Assembly (NCBI GenBank): GCA_013368445.1
Contig: JAACJO010000021.1
Location: forward strand, 496,001 to 560,000
DNA from: Leucocoprinus leucothites
Lineage: Eukaryota > Basidiomycota > Agaricomycetes > Agaricales > Agaricaceae
Length of the DNA stretch: 64,000 nucleotides
Direction: 5' to 3'
Positions within the stretch are counted from its first letter, which is position 1, and each line of letters opens with the position of its first letter. The translations under genes were made by a program, and so were the position numbers. Positions 1 through 10,700 of the stretch are shown in pieces. The notes beneath the pieces are model-generated. The model saw only the letters and a list, made by a program, of their open reading frames with translations, was not told the origin of the DNA and did no database searches.

Positions 1-541
1 GGGAAAATATCACAGTCATTGTCATGATCTGTGCAGATGGAACCTCTATTCCTCCAGCCATGATCTTCAGAGGAGAGGGGTTTCAAGTGCAATGGAAACA
101 AGACAATCTATTGAATGCAGTGTAAGTTTTAGTCTCTTCACTGAGGTCCCAACAATTAATATCTAATTATATTCACACTTGATAGCTTGGGCCATTCAAA
201 GAAAGGCTATACTGATGGTGAAATTGGTGTCTTGTGGATCAAACTGTTTAATTAATATATGAAGGCAAAGGCAAATAGCTGACAGACATAATTTACATTA
301 TACACAAGGGTTTTTGGAGTATGCAAGAAGACATCACATCCATGTTCTATGCTACCCTTCCCACTCGACCCACATCTATCAAGGATTAGATGTTGTGATC
401 TTCAGTGCACTCAAACAAAGGTGGACCAAGGAGCAGGATGAATATAAACAATCTACAAAACAGAATGTTGATAAGACAAACTTTCTCAAAGTCTATACAC
501 AAGCTCATCTGAATAGAATGGAGTTTAAAGGAGAGAAGTGA
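1..541 (+). pseudogene. Pogo/Tigger-like DDE_1 transposase relic, 3' part
   Basis: This is the C-terminal half of a DDE_1-family (pogo-like) cut-and-paste transposase, entering from beyond the left edge. Bases 1-124 read ENITVIVMICADGTSIPP, the strand around the first catalytic Asp of this family. An apparent intron (gtaagt at 124 to about 184) follows. The next stretch reads LGHSKKGYTDGEIGV, then two stops. Bases 314-541 read YARRHHIHVLCYPSHSTH and QGLDVVIFSALK, the usual DDE_1 signature before the last acidic residue. The expected DGHNSH strand between these blocks is scrambled. Stops and frame breaks show it is dead. The domain order and motifs are what I see; the pogo assignment is from family knowledge. 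Confidence 0.75.
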
Positions 542-844
542 TCAATTAGGTAAGCCACTGAATATGTCTGGTCCAGTGATTTGCCAGTGTGATATGACAA
601 CTGATGGAGCTGTCTCAAGGATTAATGGTACCTGATAACAGAGTTTTCAAAAATTCCTTCTGATATACCATTTATCCTTTCCTGATATGCATTGACCATT
701 TACTATATATAGAATAAGTCATTTGGTCATGGTTACATATATATATTGTCCAAATACAAGGAATATTATATTTAAAAAATCGAACAAATTTAGCTATCTC
801 AAAGACTGTCCCATTACTGTAATCCAATAATTCTAGAGGCTTTG
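542..844. other. Non-coding gap between two transposon relics
   Basis: AT-rich sequence without a convincing reading frame. It probably holds the decayed end of the pogo-like element and the first part of the following hAT copy. No terminal repeats were recognised. Confidence 0.4.
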
Positions 845-1849
845 TTTGCACATCTCAAGTCTCTTGCATACCAGCACTTTAACATCATGCTTGACTGTGT
901 TCTCAAGGATGATGAGCCTTCTGAACTTGTATTTACCTTTACCTATAAAACCAGTCTAGACTGTGATACAGCACATTGTTGGGAAGGCATGAAGACACAT
1001 GTAGGGACCAGGAACCTTCAGAAGGGCATCAAGGCCTGTAGCCAGCTGAATGGACTTGCTAAAGATGGCTCATCATTGGTCCTACATCAATTTGACTCTG
1101 ATTATATTCCTTACTCTGAATCAGCTCACCAAGCAATTATTTCATTACAGTGTGCTGTGAATCAGTACCCATTCAACTCAGTCAAGGATGGGCTTTATCA
1201 TCTTGAAGTTACTATGCTCTGAAAGGTCCTTCCAAGTCCCAAGCAAGTTGGTTGTGATACCTGACTTGTATACTGTGAAGTGTCTTGTATTATTTGTACT
1301 CAACTCATAGTATGTTTTGTATTTTTCTCACTCTACTTTAGAGACTGATCAGAGTAGTCAATTACTGGTGGTATCCATCTTGTTCTGGGTAGATGGACAA
1401 CACCAATGGTAGCATCATATCTGGGCCTTGTCATTATTTGGTCTGAACAGGATACAATCTATCAGACAGTACTGGAGATTATTAGATAAGCAATAAGATT
1501 ACTCTAACCCAGAGTATGAATTAAATTTGGTTAATAATAGGTTAAAATACAAGCACACTGGTAAATACCTTGCTAAGGTTGTTTTTGACTGTCTGAAACA
1601 TTGAGGTTGACAAAGAAGGTGAGTAATCTCAATATTTTAATTGACTGGATATTCTTACTAATCAAACTCTAGTAATTTTCTATATGCATGGATAATGCAG
1701 CCAACTGCAATACAATAAGCTTGTAGAGCTTCATCCTTAGCACATACTATCATTTCATGGTCCACAAGCTTGTACTTGGTGCATAGCCCATATTTTGAAT
1801 TTAGTACCAAAGGTGCAGTATTTATTTTAAGCTTCATATTTACCATTAT

Positions 1850-2645
1850 TACAAATTACTTTGTTTGGCAATAACTCATCATCATCATTATCCTCACACA
1901 CATTGACAAGATATGTTTGAATATCTAGTAGGAGTGGAAAGGCATCAACAATGAGGGGAACTTTGGCTTTTGAAAAGAGATCAGTTGCTTCTCAGTTGCT
2001 TCTTTGAAAATCTGGAACACTATTAACTCATGTTTCAACAGTAATTTTAATACATACCCCAAGAACAGGAAGGAGATCAGTTACTATCTTCCACTAATCA
2101 GCTAATGACTAGTCTTGTGTCAGGTTATTGTCAGAAATCCCAGTCATTGTCTCAACCTCCTTTTGGAAATAAACATGAGTATTAAGACAAAGGAAATCTG
2201 AATTCCAGTGAGTTGCAACTTGGTGATTAAGTGAACATTTAGCACCATCAAGCCTGGGATTTTTGCTAACTAACTCATCAAACTGCTCACAGAGAGTAGG
2301 TAAGTCATGAATATGACAAGTAAGACCAGAGACCTAAATGATATTAGAAAAGTACACATCACAAGTATAAAAGACATACCCAAGGCATAATACCCTCAGC
2401 TATACAGGGCTAGGCAGGAGTGGCAGTAACAGGCTCTTCCCTTGCTTGCAACTGCACAATTGAGTGCTAGTACAGTTTCCTGATTGAAAATAGCATAACC
2501 ATCATCTTCATTGTCCTCATACTCAATAACCTGATCTGCTACAAATGTCAAATGATCATCCACTGAAACTAAACCATCATCATAAATGATGGCCTAGTTT
2601 GACTTCTTCTTGCCCTTCTTGAAGAAAAATGACATGAACATCATT
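1850..2645 (-). repeat. Inverted middle segment of hAT copy 1
   Basis: Read on the minus strand, this stretch gives in order MSFFFKKGKKKSN, HDLPTLCEQFDELVSKNPRL, ATHWNSDFLCLNTHVYFQKE and KAKVPLIVDAFPLLLDI. These are the consecutive middle blocks of the hAT transposase that lie on plus in the copy at 15348-19644. The plus-strand blocks on either side (HILNLVPK before, IHIAAQDTISIVSNYVLLYE after) are those that should flank it, so the segment was inverted in place rather than inserted from elsewhere. Confidence 0.7.
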
Positions 2646-3093
2646 CACATTGCAGCTCAAGATACAATTTCAATAGTTAGCAATTATGTCTTACTTTATG
2701 AAGAATATGAAATTTATTTCATTGCAATTGGTATGTTACTTTCTCTGTGAGTATGAGAGGTGTATTTATGCATTTCTAGTCATGTGCCCTGATTGAAAGC
2801 TGCAACAGTTCAAGGACAATGGTTTTTCACATGCTGTTATTTCATGACTCAAATAGACTGTGATTGTTCAGTGGGAGCAAAACTACTGACCTGATCTCAT
2901 ATCTGACTCAGGAGTAACTCAGCAGTACATAATCCAATCTCCATTAATATTACTTCTTACTGTTAATTTAGCAAGTCACTAACAAATATATGAAGAAACC
3001 TACTGCAGCAAAATCAACAGTGGGGAAACTTGATAACATTTGCACTTACCTGAAAGAGCCATTAATCCAGTTTTCAACAGTCTTTGATTTGGA

Positions 3094-3107
3094 GGGGGGG
3101 GGGGGGG
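3094..3107. repeat. G14 homopolymer
   Basis: An uninterrupted run of 14 G in an otherwise AT-rich stretch. Nothing suggests a function; the assembled length may be unreliable. Confidence 0.8.
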
Positions 3108-4229
3108 TATATGAAGTGGTGGAATGCTACAGCAACTAGTTGTTCCAATTTTGCAAGGATGGAAATAAACTACTGTAGTGTAGAGATTATGAGATTGGTT
3201 GCTCATAAAAATGGCAACCTTTCACAAATCTCTAGTGATCTTAATTACTCATATTACTGATGATTTTGGAGCACCCACCAATGAGCTGCCCACTCCTTTT
3301 CTGGACTTAGTATCTGTCTACCTCTATTCTTTCTCATCTTCAGCTTTTCTCTTCCAAATATTCTGTTCAGGTTTTTCATTCTTGTTTCATCTCATTATCA
3401 CATTAATGTACCTGTAATTTGTAATGAATTATGTACTTACAATTATCTTGTATGATATTGTACTGTTATCTCTCCATCTCCACCTATGCCCATTTTCCCT
3501 CTTCTCTCTAACTAGTCCACTGCCTCAATATTGTAGTTGTATTGTGTATTATTTCAGCCCCTGTTCTGTGCACATTTTGAGCTGTTTTATTGTTCTTTTC
3601 TTTTACTTTTACTTTCCCTTTTTTATCTTTTTTTCAACTTTCTACTTCGAAATATTTATTTGAAATTTATTATTTCTTGTGGTATTTAAACTCTGTACAT
3701 GTGGTAGTTGTATTCTAGCAATTTACTGCCAGTCCCACTTGTCCCTAATCATCTGAACTCATCTCAAATTGATCTGAATTAAAACTTGATTTATTTTTTT
3801 ATTAACCACATCTCAAAGTTTTTGCTTTTCCCAAACTCATCTCCACTTGTTCTCTCATCCTTTCACCTCCTAGGACATTGTCTTTGGTCCAGAAGCCTGA
3901 TGGCTGTTGGAATGGCTGTGCTTGCAGTTTTGTTTTGTCATAGAAAGGTTAATTACTCTTCAGCAGTACTCCAATCTCATACATTTCTCACACTCAATCC
4001 TTTCTTATCTGACATCTACTAGCATCATCTGTTGATGCCAAGTGGGCATTTTTGGTTGGCTAATGACAGATCAGTTTTATGGAACACAATATGTCTCCAA
4101 GCACTTTTGAAGCTCAGATGGGTCTTGGGTTATAGTTCAGAAGCCCACTCTTCCTAGGTACCAAGACAGCTACAGCAATCATTGAAGGTAAAGTATCAGA
4201 AGATTCAGATGAGGAATGAGTTGATAAGC

Positions 4230-4450
4230 ACTGCTATCTGTGAGCTTTGGGCTGAATGAAAAGAAGAAATGTATTTGTACAATCTATGAGTCTGTTTGCT
4301 ATCTTGATTTATATCCCAATGAGTAAGATACAAAATTGTTACTGGAGAACACCAAAAATGCACTCAATGACATTTTGAGCTTAAGCATAGCATAGATTCA
4401 AGAGCTCTTTGGGATCCTGTGGGCTATATTTTAAATAAAAAGCAATTATT
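4230..4450 (-). pseudogene. PIF/Harbinger (DDE_4) transposase C-terminal relic
   Basis: On minus, 4450 to 4230 reads PQDPKELLNLCYA, stop, AQNVIECIFGVLQ, stop, QFCILLIGI. This matches the PIF/Harbinger C-terminal signature (NxxELFNLRHAxxRNxIERIFGVLKRRFxIL), with Arg codons turned into Cys, Gln or stop. Only this block is clear. It abuts the end of hAT copy 1, in the opposite orientation. Confidence 0.6.
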
Positions 4451-5671
4451 ATCATGCTACAAAGTTTAAAACATCAGTAAATAGGCCCAAACTGTTAAGC
4501 ACACAAATACTATGATATGGGAGCTGATGTCCAGGACCAGATAGACAGAGGTGGGACAGAGTTATAGCAGGAGCCAGTTATCAAATGTGGAGCAGGTCAT
4601 GGTCTCAACTTATGTGTTGTACCAACTACTGACACTTGACCCAAATTTTGGAAAAGGGAAGAGAGCAGAGGACAAATAGAGAGCAGAGGAAATTTAATGT
4701 ATCACCAAGTTGATTATCAGACTGCAGAATGAAGTACAAAATGTGCTACTTATATATGAGGTGGTTTCCAGGATTGGATAAGTAAAACAAAGGAACTATT
4801 ATATAGAGAAATAATAGAAGTGGAGTCCACAAATTTTACAAGGCTAGAAGATATAAAATTTACTATTAATGGATGTCAGAAATTTTTGACAAGACAATAT
4901 GAATTAAAACTAGAAGGTGTCAGAAAAGTCTAAAAGCAAAATAGTCCAATAAAACTGATAGCTGAAAATGGGTCAGGAATCAAGAATTAATACTAAGTAC
5001 AAAATGCAAGTCATCATTTTATATTGGCTCATGACACAAACACCCTAAGGCATTTTGTACAAATGAATATTACTGAATAATTGTTAGTGTCTCTGAATAG
5101 CCCTGAATTCTTTTTGTGATATTAATAGGAGAGCTCAAGAATTATTGGCCTTTATTGGTTAAAAAGGATTATATCACCCTTAAGAGGGGGTCAAAATATT
5201 TTCAACAGGCTACAAAGGTTAATAAAAGGCTTTGTGTCATATACAAAGGTTGGAAATGAACAGGTATCTCACAGAAGGTGACTAAATGATTGCCACAAGT
5301 TTTTTAAGCCAAAATTATCCTTAGCTAGTCATTTAAGTGGTACATAATTCTAATTCTAGACTTATGATAGAGAAATATTGTTCAGCAAAAAATAAGTAGA
5401 GACCACAAGCCTTGCTGATATAATAGTGATCAACACTTCTGAGGATTACTCTGTCAGTATCTGTCAAAACAACATAGCTATCACTCTGGAATATTGTCAA
5501 GACTGTCACCAGACCCCATAAGCTTATAGAGCATGTGATAATAAGCAGTGGCAATGCATTGGCAGTCCATCAGGATAATACCCAACCAAAGAAACACCAT
5601 AGCAATGACTTCATTATAATCATACCAGGCACAAGATCCCTATGTGAATAGACAATATTTCCTCTATTTTT
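4451..5671. other. AT-rich repeat debris without a supportable gene
   Basis: No reading frame longer than about 70 codons looks coding. A minus frame at 5333-5554 may be more PIF/Harbinger debris, but its motifs are not convincing. The target site of the gypsy insertion follows directly. Confidence 0.4.
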
Positions 5672-5676
5672 CCTAT

Positions 5677-6339
5677 TGTTATAGTGACGCCGGCCCGGTC
5701 CTAAGCTGGCGCGATAAGTATCGAGTTGATCTTATCAAAGGGGACTCCTTCTCGGTAAGCGACAAAGTCGTTTACTAAGTCAGAGTTATAATACGGCGAT
5801 TATAAAGTTAAGACTTTAGTAATTGAGATCTTAGAGCTTAAGTTCAATTCGACTTTGTATAGATAAAGGCTCGTATTGAGTCTCCACCTAACCAAGTAGA
5901 AACGATGTTTCTCCTTGGTAGATGTCGACGACTTATATACGATACAAGTCGGTATCTATTATTAACTAGGGCTAAGGGCTTCTAATGAAAGAAGAGAAGC
6001 GTACAGCTTCCTTAACGCTAATTAAACTATATAAGACGCGATCTGTCAAAGAAGCTTTAGAAGTTCTTCTAAAGAAGTTCTTCTTTGATCATCTGATCGA
6101 TCACAAGGTAAGTCCAAATATAGCGCAGCTATATTTAACAATCACATGTCATCAAAATACAAACAAGACCAAACAAGTCATAACGAGTCATAACCAGACA
6201 AAGTAAACGAGTCAAAACAAACGAGAAAATACAAGAACAAATAAGAAGAAAACATAATTGCGATATTACTTAAGTAAGGCTAATATCGACTTCGTATTAT
6301 AGAAAGAACAAATGCTAGATATAATCAATATACATAACA
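5677..6339 (-). repeat. 3' LTR of gypsy copy 1
   Basis: 663 bases, bounded by TG...CA ends and preceded by the CCTAT duplication. Appears identical to the other LTR. It supplies the 3' end and polyadenylation region of the transcript. Confidence 0.95.
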
Positions 6340-6352
6340 TTATCCCTTTCCT
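6340..6352 (-). promoter_or_regulatory. Polypurine tract of gypsy copy 1
   Basis: On minus the sequence directly before the 3' LTR is GGAAAGGGATAA, the expected plus-strand DNA primer. The same tract precedes the 3' LTR of the decayed copy at 63840-63849. Confidence 0.8.
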
Positions 6353-6389
6353 AGCTAAGATGTCCACATCTTAGTAACTATCTAAGTCA

Positions 6390-7739
6390 CTAAGGTAAAT
6401 TACCTTCACCGTCTATGTTGAAGTTGGCCTCATCATCGTAATGAGATTCGTAATTGCCATCTTCGTATGGGGGTGTAAGGGGGCGTTCTCCTTCATAGAT
6501 GTGAGGAGTTCGACCGTGATGGGGACGTCCGTTCGGACTGCGTCCTCGATGGTTTGGATGGGAGGAACGGACTGAGGTCTGGAGACGACCATATTGTCTT
6601 CCTCGTGGTGCGGGTTTACGACCTCGTCGCGGCGTAAAAGTAGGGTTGTAGGTTGGGCCGAGGGAGGTGGTGTTAACGGCTGTGGATGTTGGATTATGTC
6701 GTTCGGATCGAAGTCCGACGGCATCGGTGATGGGGGCGCCGTGATTGCCGGTTGGTACACCGGACTGTCGGGGCTGTATTCTGGCAGATCCGGAGATGGA
6801 CTGCAGAGCAAGAGCCTTGGCGGCATCGACTCCTTCGGTAATCGAAAGTGCTGCCAGGGCGACTGGGGGTAGATCCCGTCGAGCAATTCCTTTATAAGGA
6901 TTTCGGGAACAATACTTGGTGAAATGGCCGGGGGCGAAAGTGTCGCACCAGGTGCAATGATATCCCGGGCAAAGCGTCTTGATATGACCCATTCCGTGAC
7001 ATATGTCGCAGGTTCGACTAGTACGTCCAGGGCGAGTCGCGTCTCGATTGGTATTTCGAGGAGGCTCGTTAGTAGGCGTTGGAGGGGGTGTATTCGGTAA
7101 TATGGCATTGTGTGTAGCCACATCATGACGTTGTTGAGGTTTGACGCTAGGTGGGGAAGTTTTTCCTTCGTCATCAGCTGAGGCGCGCTCAGAATCCTGT
7201 GCACGTCGCTCTGGAGCTTGTTGACGCTTGAGCGTAGCGAAGTAATCTCCGTCCGGGTCGGTGCGTTGGATGCGTCGGACGATGTTCTGAGTATAGGGAC
7301 CCCTAGGGATATGGCGTGCCAGGTTACTAAGGTGGAAGTCCATTTCTTCCTGGAGACGCTTGTATTCACTTCTTGCAGAAGCGAGAGCATCAATCCGATT
7401 CCCGATGTTGTAGACATATGAAGTGAGTCTAGGATTGCTGCCGTAGGCGGACAGAAAGTCAACGGCTGTCTGTTCTCGAAGAAATGCTCGTCGTAGGGTG
7501 GCATTCTCTTTATAGGGTGAAGAGTTTTCACCGCTAGTGTCTCCGCCTGCACTATCTCCGGCAGGGGATTTGGTGCCTTGTTCTTGCGATGAGGCAAGAC
7601 CAGGACTTTCTTCGACCTTGTTCGCATCGTCGATGGTGTTGGTCGGTGTAGTAGGAGGGGTAATAGGTGAGGGCGATTCGCAAATAATAGTTCCAAAGAC
7701 TGGTACTGTTGGTTGTTCACTGACTTCTGAAGTAGTCAT
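6390..7739 (-). CDS. Gypsy ORF3: disordered protein with two zinc knuckles
   Basis: 449 residues, ATG start, beginning 15 bases after the pol stop and ending just before the polypurine tract, so it occupies the position of env in infectious gypsy elements. It has no signal peptide or membrane segment. The N-terminal third is rich in Pro, Ser, Thr and Glu. A predicted helical part follows (FLREQTAVDFLSAYGSNPRL, about residues 85-150). Two zinc-knuckle-like motifs lie at about residues 246-280: CX2CX4HX4C (CDICHGMGHIKTLC) and CX2CX6HX4C (CTWCDTFAPGHFTKYC). The C terminus is Arg/Pro/Gly rich. I do not recognise the family. The knuckles suggest RNA or DNA binding (inference). It is conserved in the decayed copy at 62450-63799. 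The short gap after pol would allow reinitiation. Confidence 0.85.
   Translation of the reverse strand: MTTSEVSEQPTVPVFGTIICESPSPITPPTTPTNTIDDANKVEESPGLASSQEQGTKSPAGDSAGGDTSGENSSPYKENATLRRAFLREQTAVDFLSAYGSNPRLTSYVYNIGNRIDALASARSEYKRLQEEMDFHLSNLARHIPRGPYTQNIVRRIQRTDPDGDYFATLKRQQAPERRAQDSERASADDEGKTSPPSVKPQQRHDVATHNAILPNTPPPTPTNEPPRNTNRDATRPGRTSRTCDICHGMGHIKTLCPGYHCTWCDTFAPGHFTKYCSRNPYKGIARRDLPPVALAALSITEGVDAAKALALQSISGSARIQPRQSGVPTGNHGAPITDAVGLRSERHNPTSTAVNTTSLGPTYNPTFTPRRGRKPAPRGRQYGRLQTSVRSSHPNHRGRSPNGRPHHGRTPHIYEGERPLTPPYEDGNYESHYDDEANFNIDGEGNLP
6413..7720 (-). CDS. Long +1-frame ORF overlapping ORF3 (coding status unknown)
   Basis: A 435-codon frame shifted +1 relative to ORF3 stays open over almost the whole of ORF3. 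It opens with GTG, not ATG; the first ATG is inside, at the residues MRTRSKK. The translation is rich in Leu, Pro, Ser and Thr and matches no family I know. The frame is largely open in the decayed copy too (62556-63152 and 63168-63560). It may be a compositional shadow: ORF3 is poor in codons with T second and A or G third, which lowers stops in +1. Listed because of its length, with low belief that it is translated. Confidence 0.25.
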   Translation of the reverse strand: MNNQQYQSLELLFANRPHLLPLLLHRPTPSTMRTRSKKVLVLPHRKNKAPNPLPEIVQAETLAVKTLHPIKRMPPYDEHFFENRQPLTFCPPTAAILDSLHMSTTSGIGLMLSLLQEVNTSVSRKKWTSTLVTWHAISLGVPILRTSSDASNAPTRTEITSLRSSVNKLQSDVHRILSAPQLMTKEKLPHLASNLNNVMMWLHTMPYYRIHPLQRLLTSLLEIPIETRLALDVLVEPATYVTEWVISRRFARDIIAPGATLSPPAISPSIVPEILIKELLDGIYPQSPWQHFRLPKESMPPRLLLCSPSPDLPEYSPDSPVYQPAITAPPSPMPSDFDPNDIIQHPQPLTPPPSAQPTTLLLRRDEVVNPHHEEDNMVVSRPQSVPPIQTIEDAVRTDVPITVELLTSMKENAPLHPHTKMAITNLITMMRPTST

Positions 7740-7754
7740 TGAAGCTGGGGAATG

Positions 7755-10700
7755 TTAAGAGAGATTGTGTTGGCTTTTATACTCTTGAATTATTTCTTTT
7801 GAATTTTCAAGATTTTTCTCTGGTTCCCATGAGTCTTCAGTTGGTCCATATCCTTTCCAACGAATTAGGTATTCTATTTTTGTTCCAGAACGTAGTCTGC
7901 GAGTTCTATGGTTTAGGACTGCTTCGACTTCGTATTGTTCTTCTCCTGAGACTAGGACAGGTGGTGGTTTAGGGTTGTGTTTACCATAAACGTCATTCTC
8001 AGTTACTGGCATGAGAAGTGAAGCGTGGAACTTGTTGTGAATCTTCCATTTTTGTGGTAGTTTGAGTTCGTAGTTGACTGGAGAGGTTTTTCTAATAATA
8101 GTAAATGGACCTTCTCTTCTTTGGTTAAGCTTCTTAGAAGCATAGGGTAAAGGGAGATTTCGGTTATCTAACCAAACTCGGTCTCCTACTTTGAATGGTG
8201 TCCATGGTTGGTTCTTTCTTTGAGCCATCATGAGACGTGTTCGTTCATGTGCCTCTAAAGCTGCTTCTCGGACTTGTTCCAAGAATAGAGACTTCTCATT
8301 AATAGAAGGTGTATCTGTCTCTATGTCTGAGATAAACGCTTGTGGGTTATATCCTAGGATTAATTCGTATGGTGAGTGTTTTCTTCCAGAATGGGGTTTC
8401 GTATTGTGTACGAATTCAATCATTGGAAGTGCTCGTTTCCATATGGTTGGGTTTTGTGATGTGTAAACTGCTAAGTAAAACTCGATTTCTTGGTTGTACC
8501 TTTCGGTAGTTCCGTCTGTCTGTGGATGGTATGCTGTAGACAGGGCTGGGGTAATATTGAGTTTTTCGTATAGTTTTTGCATTGATTTAGCAGCAATTTG
8601 TGGATCTCGATCAGAGATTATTTTATTGGGTGTTCCGTATTTCGAAAATACTTTGTCAATAAGAATTTCAGCAATGCCATCAGCATTTACTGTCTTCTTT
8701 GTTGGAGTTAGGATTATCCCTTTCGTAAGTCCATGGTCCACTATGGACAATATACAATCATATCCATCGTCAGGTGGTAGATCTGTGATAAGATCCATGG
8801 ATATTTGGGAAAAGGGCCTTGTAGAAGAAGGGCCTTTAATCGGTTGCATTGGTGGTTTAACTGGGTGACGGTTGATTTTGTACTGTTGACAAATAGGGCA
8901 TCCTTTCACATAGTTCTGAACATATGTGTTCATTCCAGGCCAGTAAACTAATTTAGATAGTTTACGGAACGTTTCAGCTGTTCCTGGGTGTCCTGATGTC
9001 TCGTGATCATGTACACGTTGTAGAAGTCTTCTTTTTAGTTCGGCATCTTCAGGTATCACATGTCTTCCCTGATATTTATAAATGCCATCATCTTCTGTGA
9101 ATCTTTCAGATGGGTTGATCTTCTTTTGTTTATTTTTAATTTCTTCTTTAATTTCCTCAGAAAGGAAGTTAATGAATTTTTCTGATGGTATCGCAACTAG
9201 ATCTTCGTTATCCTTTCCATCTGGAACTAGGTCTGGTCTTCTACTCAATGCATCAGCAAGAGTATTTTTGTTGCCAGCTAAGTGCTTTATGGAGTAGTGG
9301 AAGCGTGTCATATATAGCATCCATCTAGCTTGTCTTCGATTTAATTGTTGTGGTTCTCGCCATCTGGTGAGATTCTCGTGATCAGACCATATGATGATAG
9401 GGTGTGCTGATCCTTCAAGGTAGTGTCGCCATTCCTTTAGTGCTCTAATAATAGCAAGGAATTCTTGGTCAGACACATGATAGTTTCGTTCCGCAGGGTT
9501 GAGGGTTTGTGAATAATAAGCCACAGGGTGCTTATCTCCATTTGAATCTCTTTGGAGTAGTACTGCACCAGTAGCAAATGCGGAAGCATCACATTCGATT
9601 TCGAATGGCTTTGATTCGTCAACTATTTGAAGTATAGGTTGCTTAAGGAATTGTTCCTTGAGCTTCTCAAAGCTTTTCTGTGCTTCTGAGTTCCATTCAA
9701 ATTTCGTTGTTTTACGAAGTAATGCGTTAAGTGGTTGTGCGATAGCTGAGAAGTTGTGAATGAATTTGCGATAGAAGTTGCAGAATCCAATGAATTGTCG
9801 GATATTTCGGACAGACTTGGGTACAGGCCAATCCTGTATTCCCTTAAGTTTAATTGGGTCCATCTCGATAGAGTCAGGAGTTATGATAACTCCGAGGTAC
9901 TCTAGGCGTTGCTTCTCGAATTCGCATTTCTCAGTTTTTAAATACAACTCGTTCTGTTGTAGAATCTTCAAGACTTGTTTAGTAAGTCTTTCGAGTTGTT
10001 CTTTTGTTTTTGCATGGATAAGGATGTCATCCATGTAAATAATAACTCCGCCTTTCTCAGTAAGGTCTTTAAAGATGTGATCCATCATGGATTGGAAGGT
10101 AGCAGGGGAATTTGTCATTCCAAAGAACATGACTGTGGGTTCATATAACCCATTTGGAGTGCGGAATGCCGCTTTCCATTCATGTCCTTCATGGATTCGG
10201 ACATTATTATATCCTAGTCGGACATCTAACTTGGTGAACCAATTAGATCCTTTGAGTTTATCCATGATTCGTGATATGCTCGGTATTGGGTGAGCATTTT
10301 TTATCGTATTCTTGTTAAGGAATCGATAGTCTTGGCATGGACGTAAGTCTCCTCCTTTCTTTCCTACAAAGAAGAAAGAAGAGGCCATTGGTGATTTGGA
10401 TTTCCGAATATATCCCTTTCGTAGATTTTCGGAAATAAACTTGTCAAGTTCAGTTCTTTCCTGAGGTGTCAGGTGATAAACTGGCATTCGTTTGGGTTCA
10501 AATTCAGGTATAGTCTCGATTTTATGATCCCAAGGACGTCTGGGTGGTAATTTCTCAGATTCATCTTTGTTGAAGACTTTGAGAAACTGATGAAATTTCT
10601 TCGGTACGGCTTTCACAGGGTCTGATTCCCTTTTAGGTTTAGTAGCCGAGTTGTGAAGTTGTTGTGATGTGTTAGACTTCACATTGATTTCATAATACAA

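Larger units (their letters stand above)
845..4215 (+). pseudogene. hAT-family transposase relic, copy 1 (with internal inversion)
   Basis: A decayed copy of the hAT transposase seen again at 15348-19644. Bases 845-1222 match the N-terminal zinc-finger-like region (HLKSLAYQHFNI, then GTRNLQKGIKACSQLNGL). Bases 1365-1490 match the WTTPMVASYLGL block of the catalytic domain. Bases 1680-1840 match DNAANCNTISL and the HILNLVPK block. The middle third is present but inverted (about 1850-2645). Bases 2645-2830 resume on plus. The C-terminal dimerisation block is at about 4020-4215 (SSVDAKWAFLVG, FMEHNMSPSTFEAQ), ending at a TGA. About 2.9-3.9 kb is T-rich and not alignable by eye. Arg codons of the conserved ERAFS-type motif are lost and stops are frequent, so it is dead. 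No terminal repeats or target duplication were found. Confidence 0.7.

Noticed and set aside
3199..3663. Two plus-strand frames rich in Phe, Leu and Ser
   Set aside because: T-rich low-complexity DNA inside the hAT relic; no motif, no codon pattern.
5985..6206. 73-codon plus-strand ORF in each gypsy LTR (also 14263-14484)
   Set aside because: Antisense to the element and identical only because the LTRs are identical; in the decayed copy the frame is not maintained. Treated as chance.
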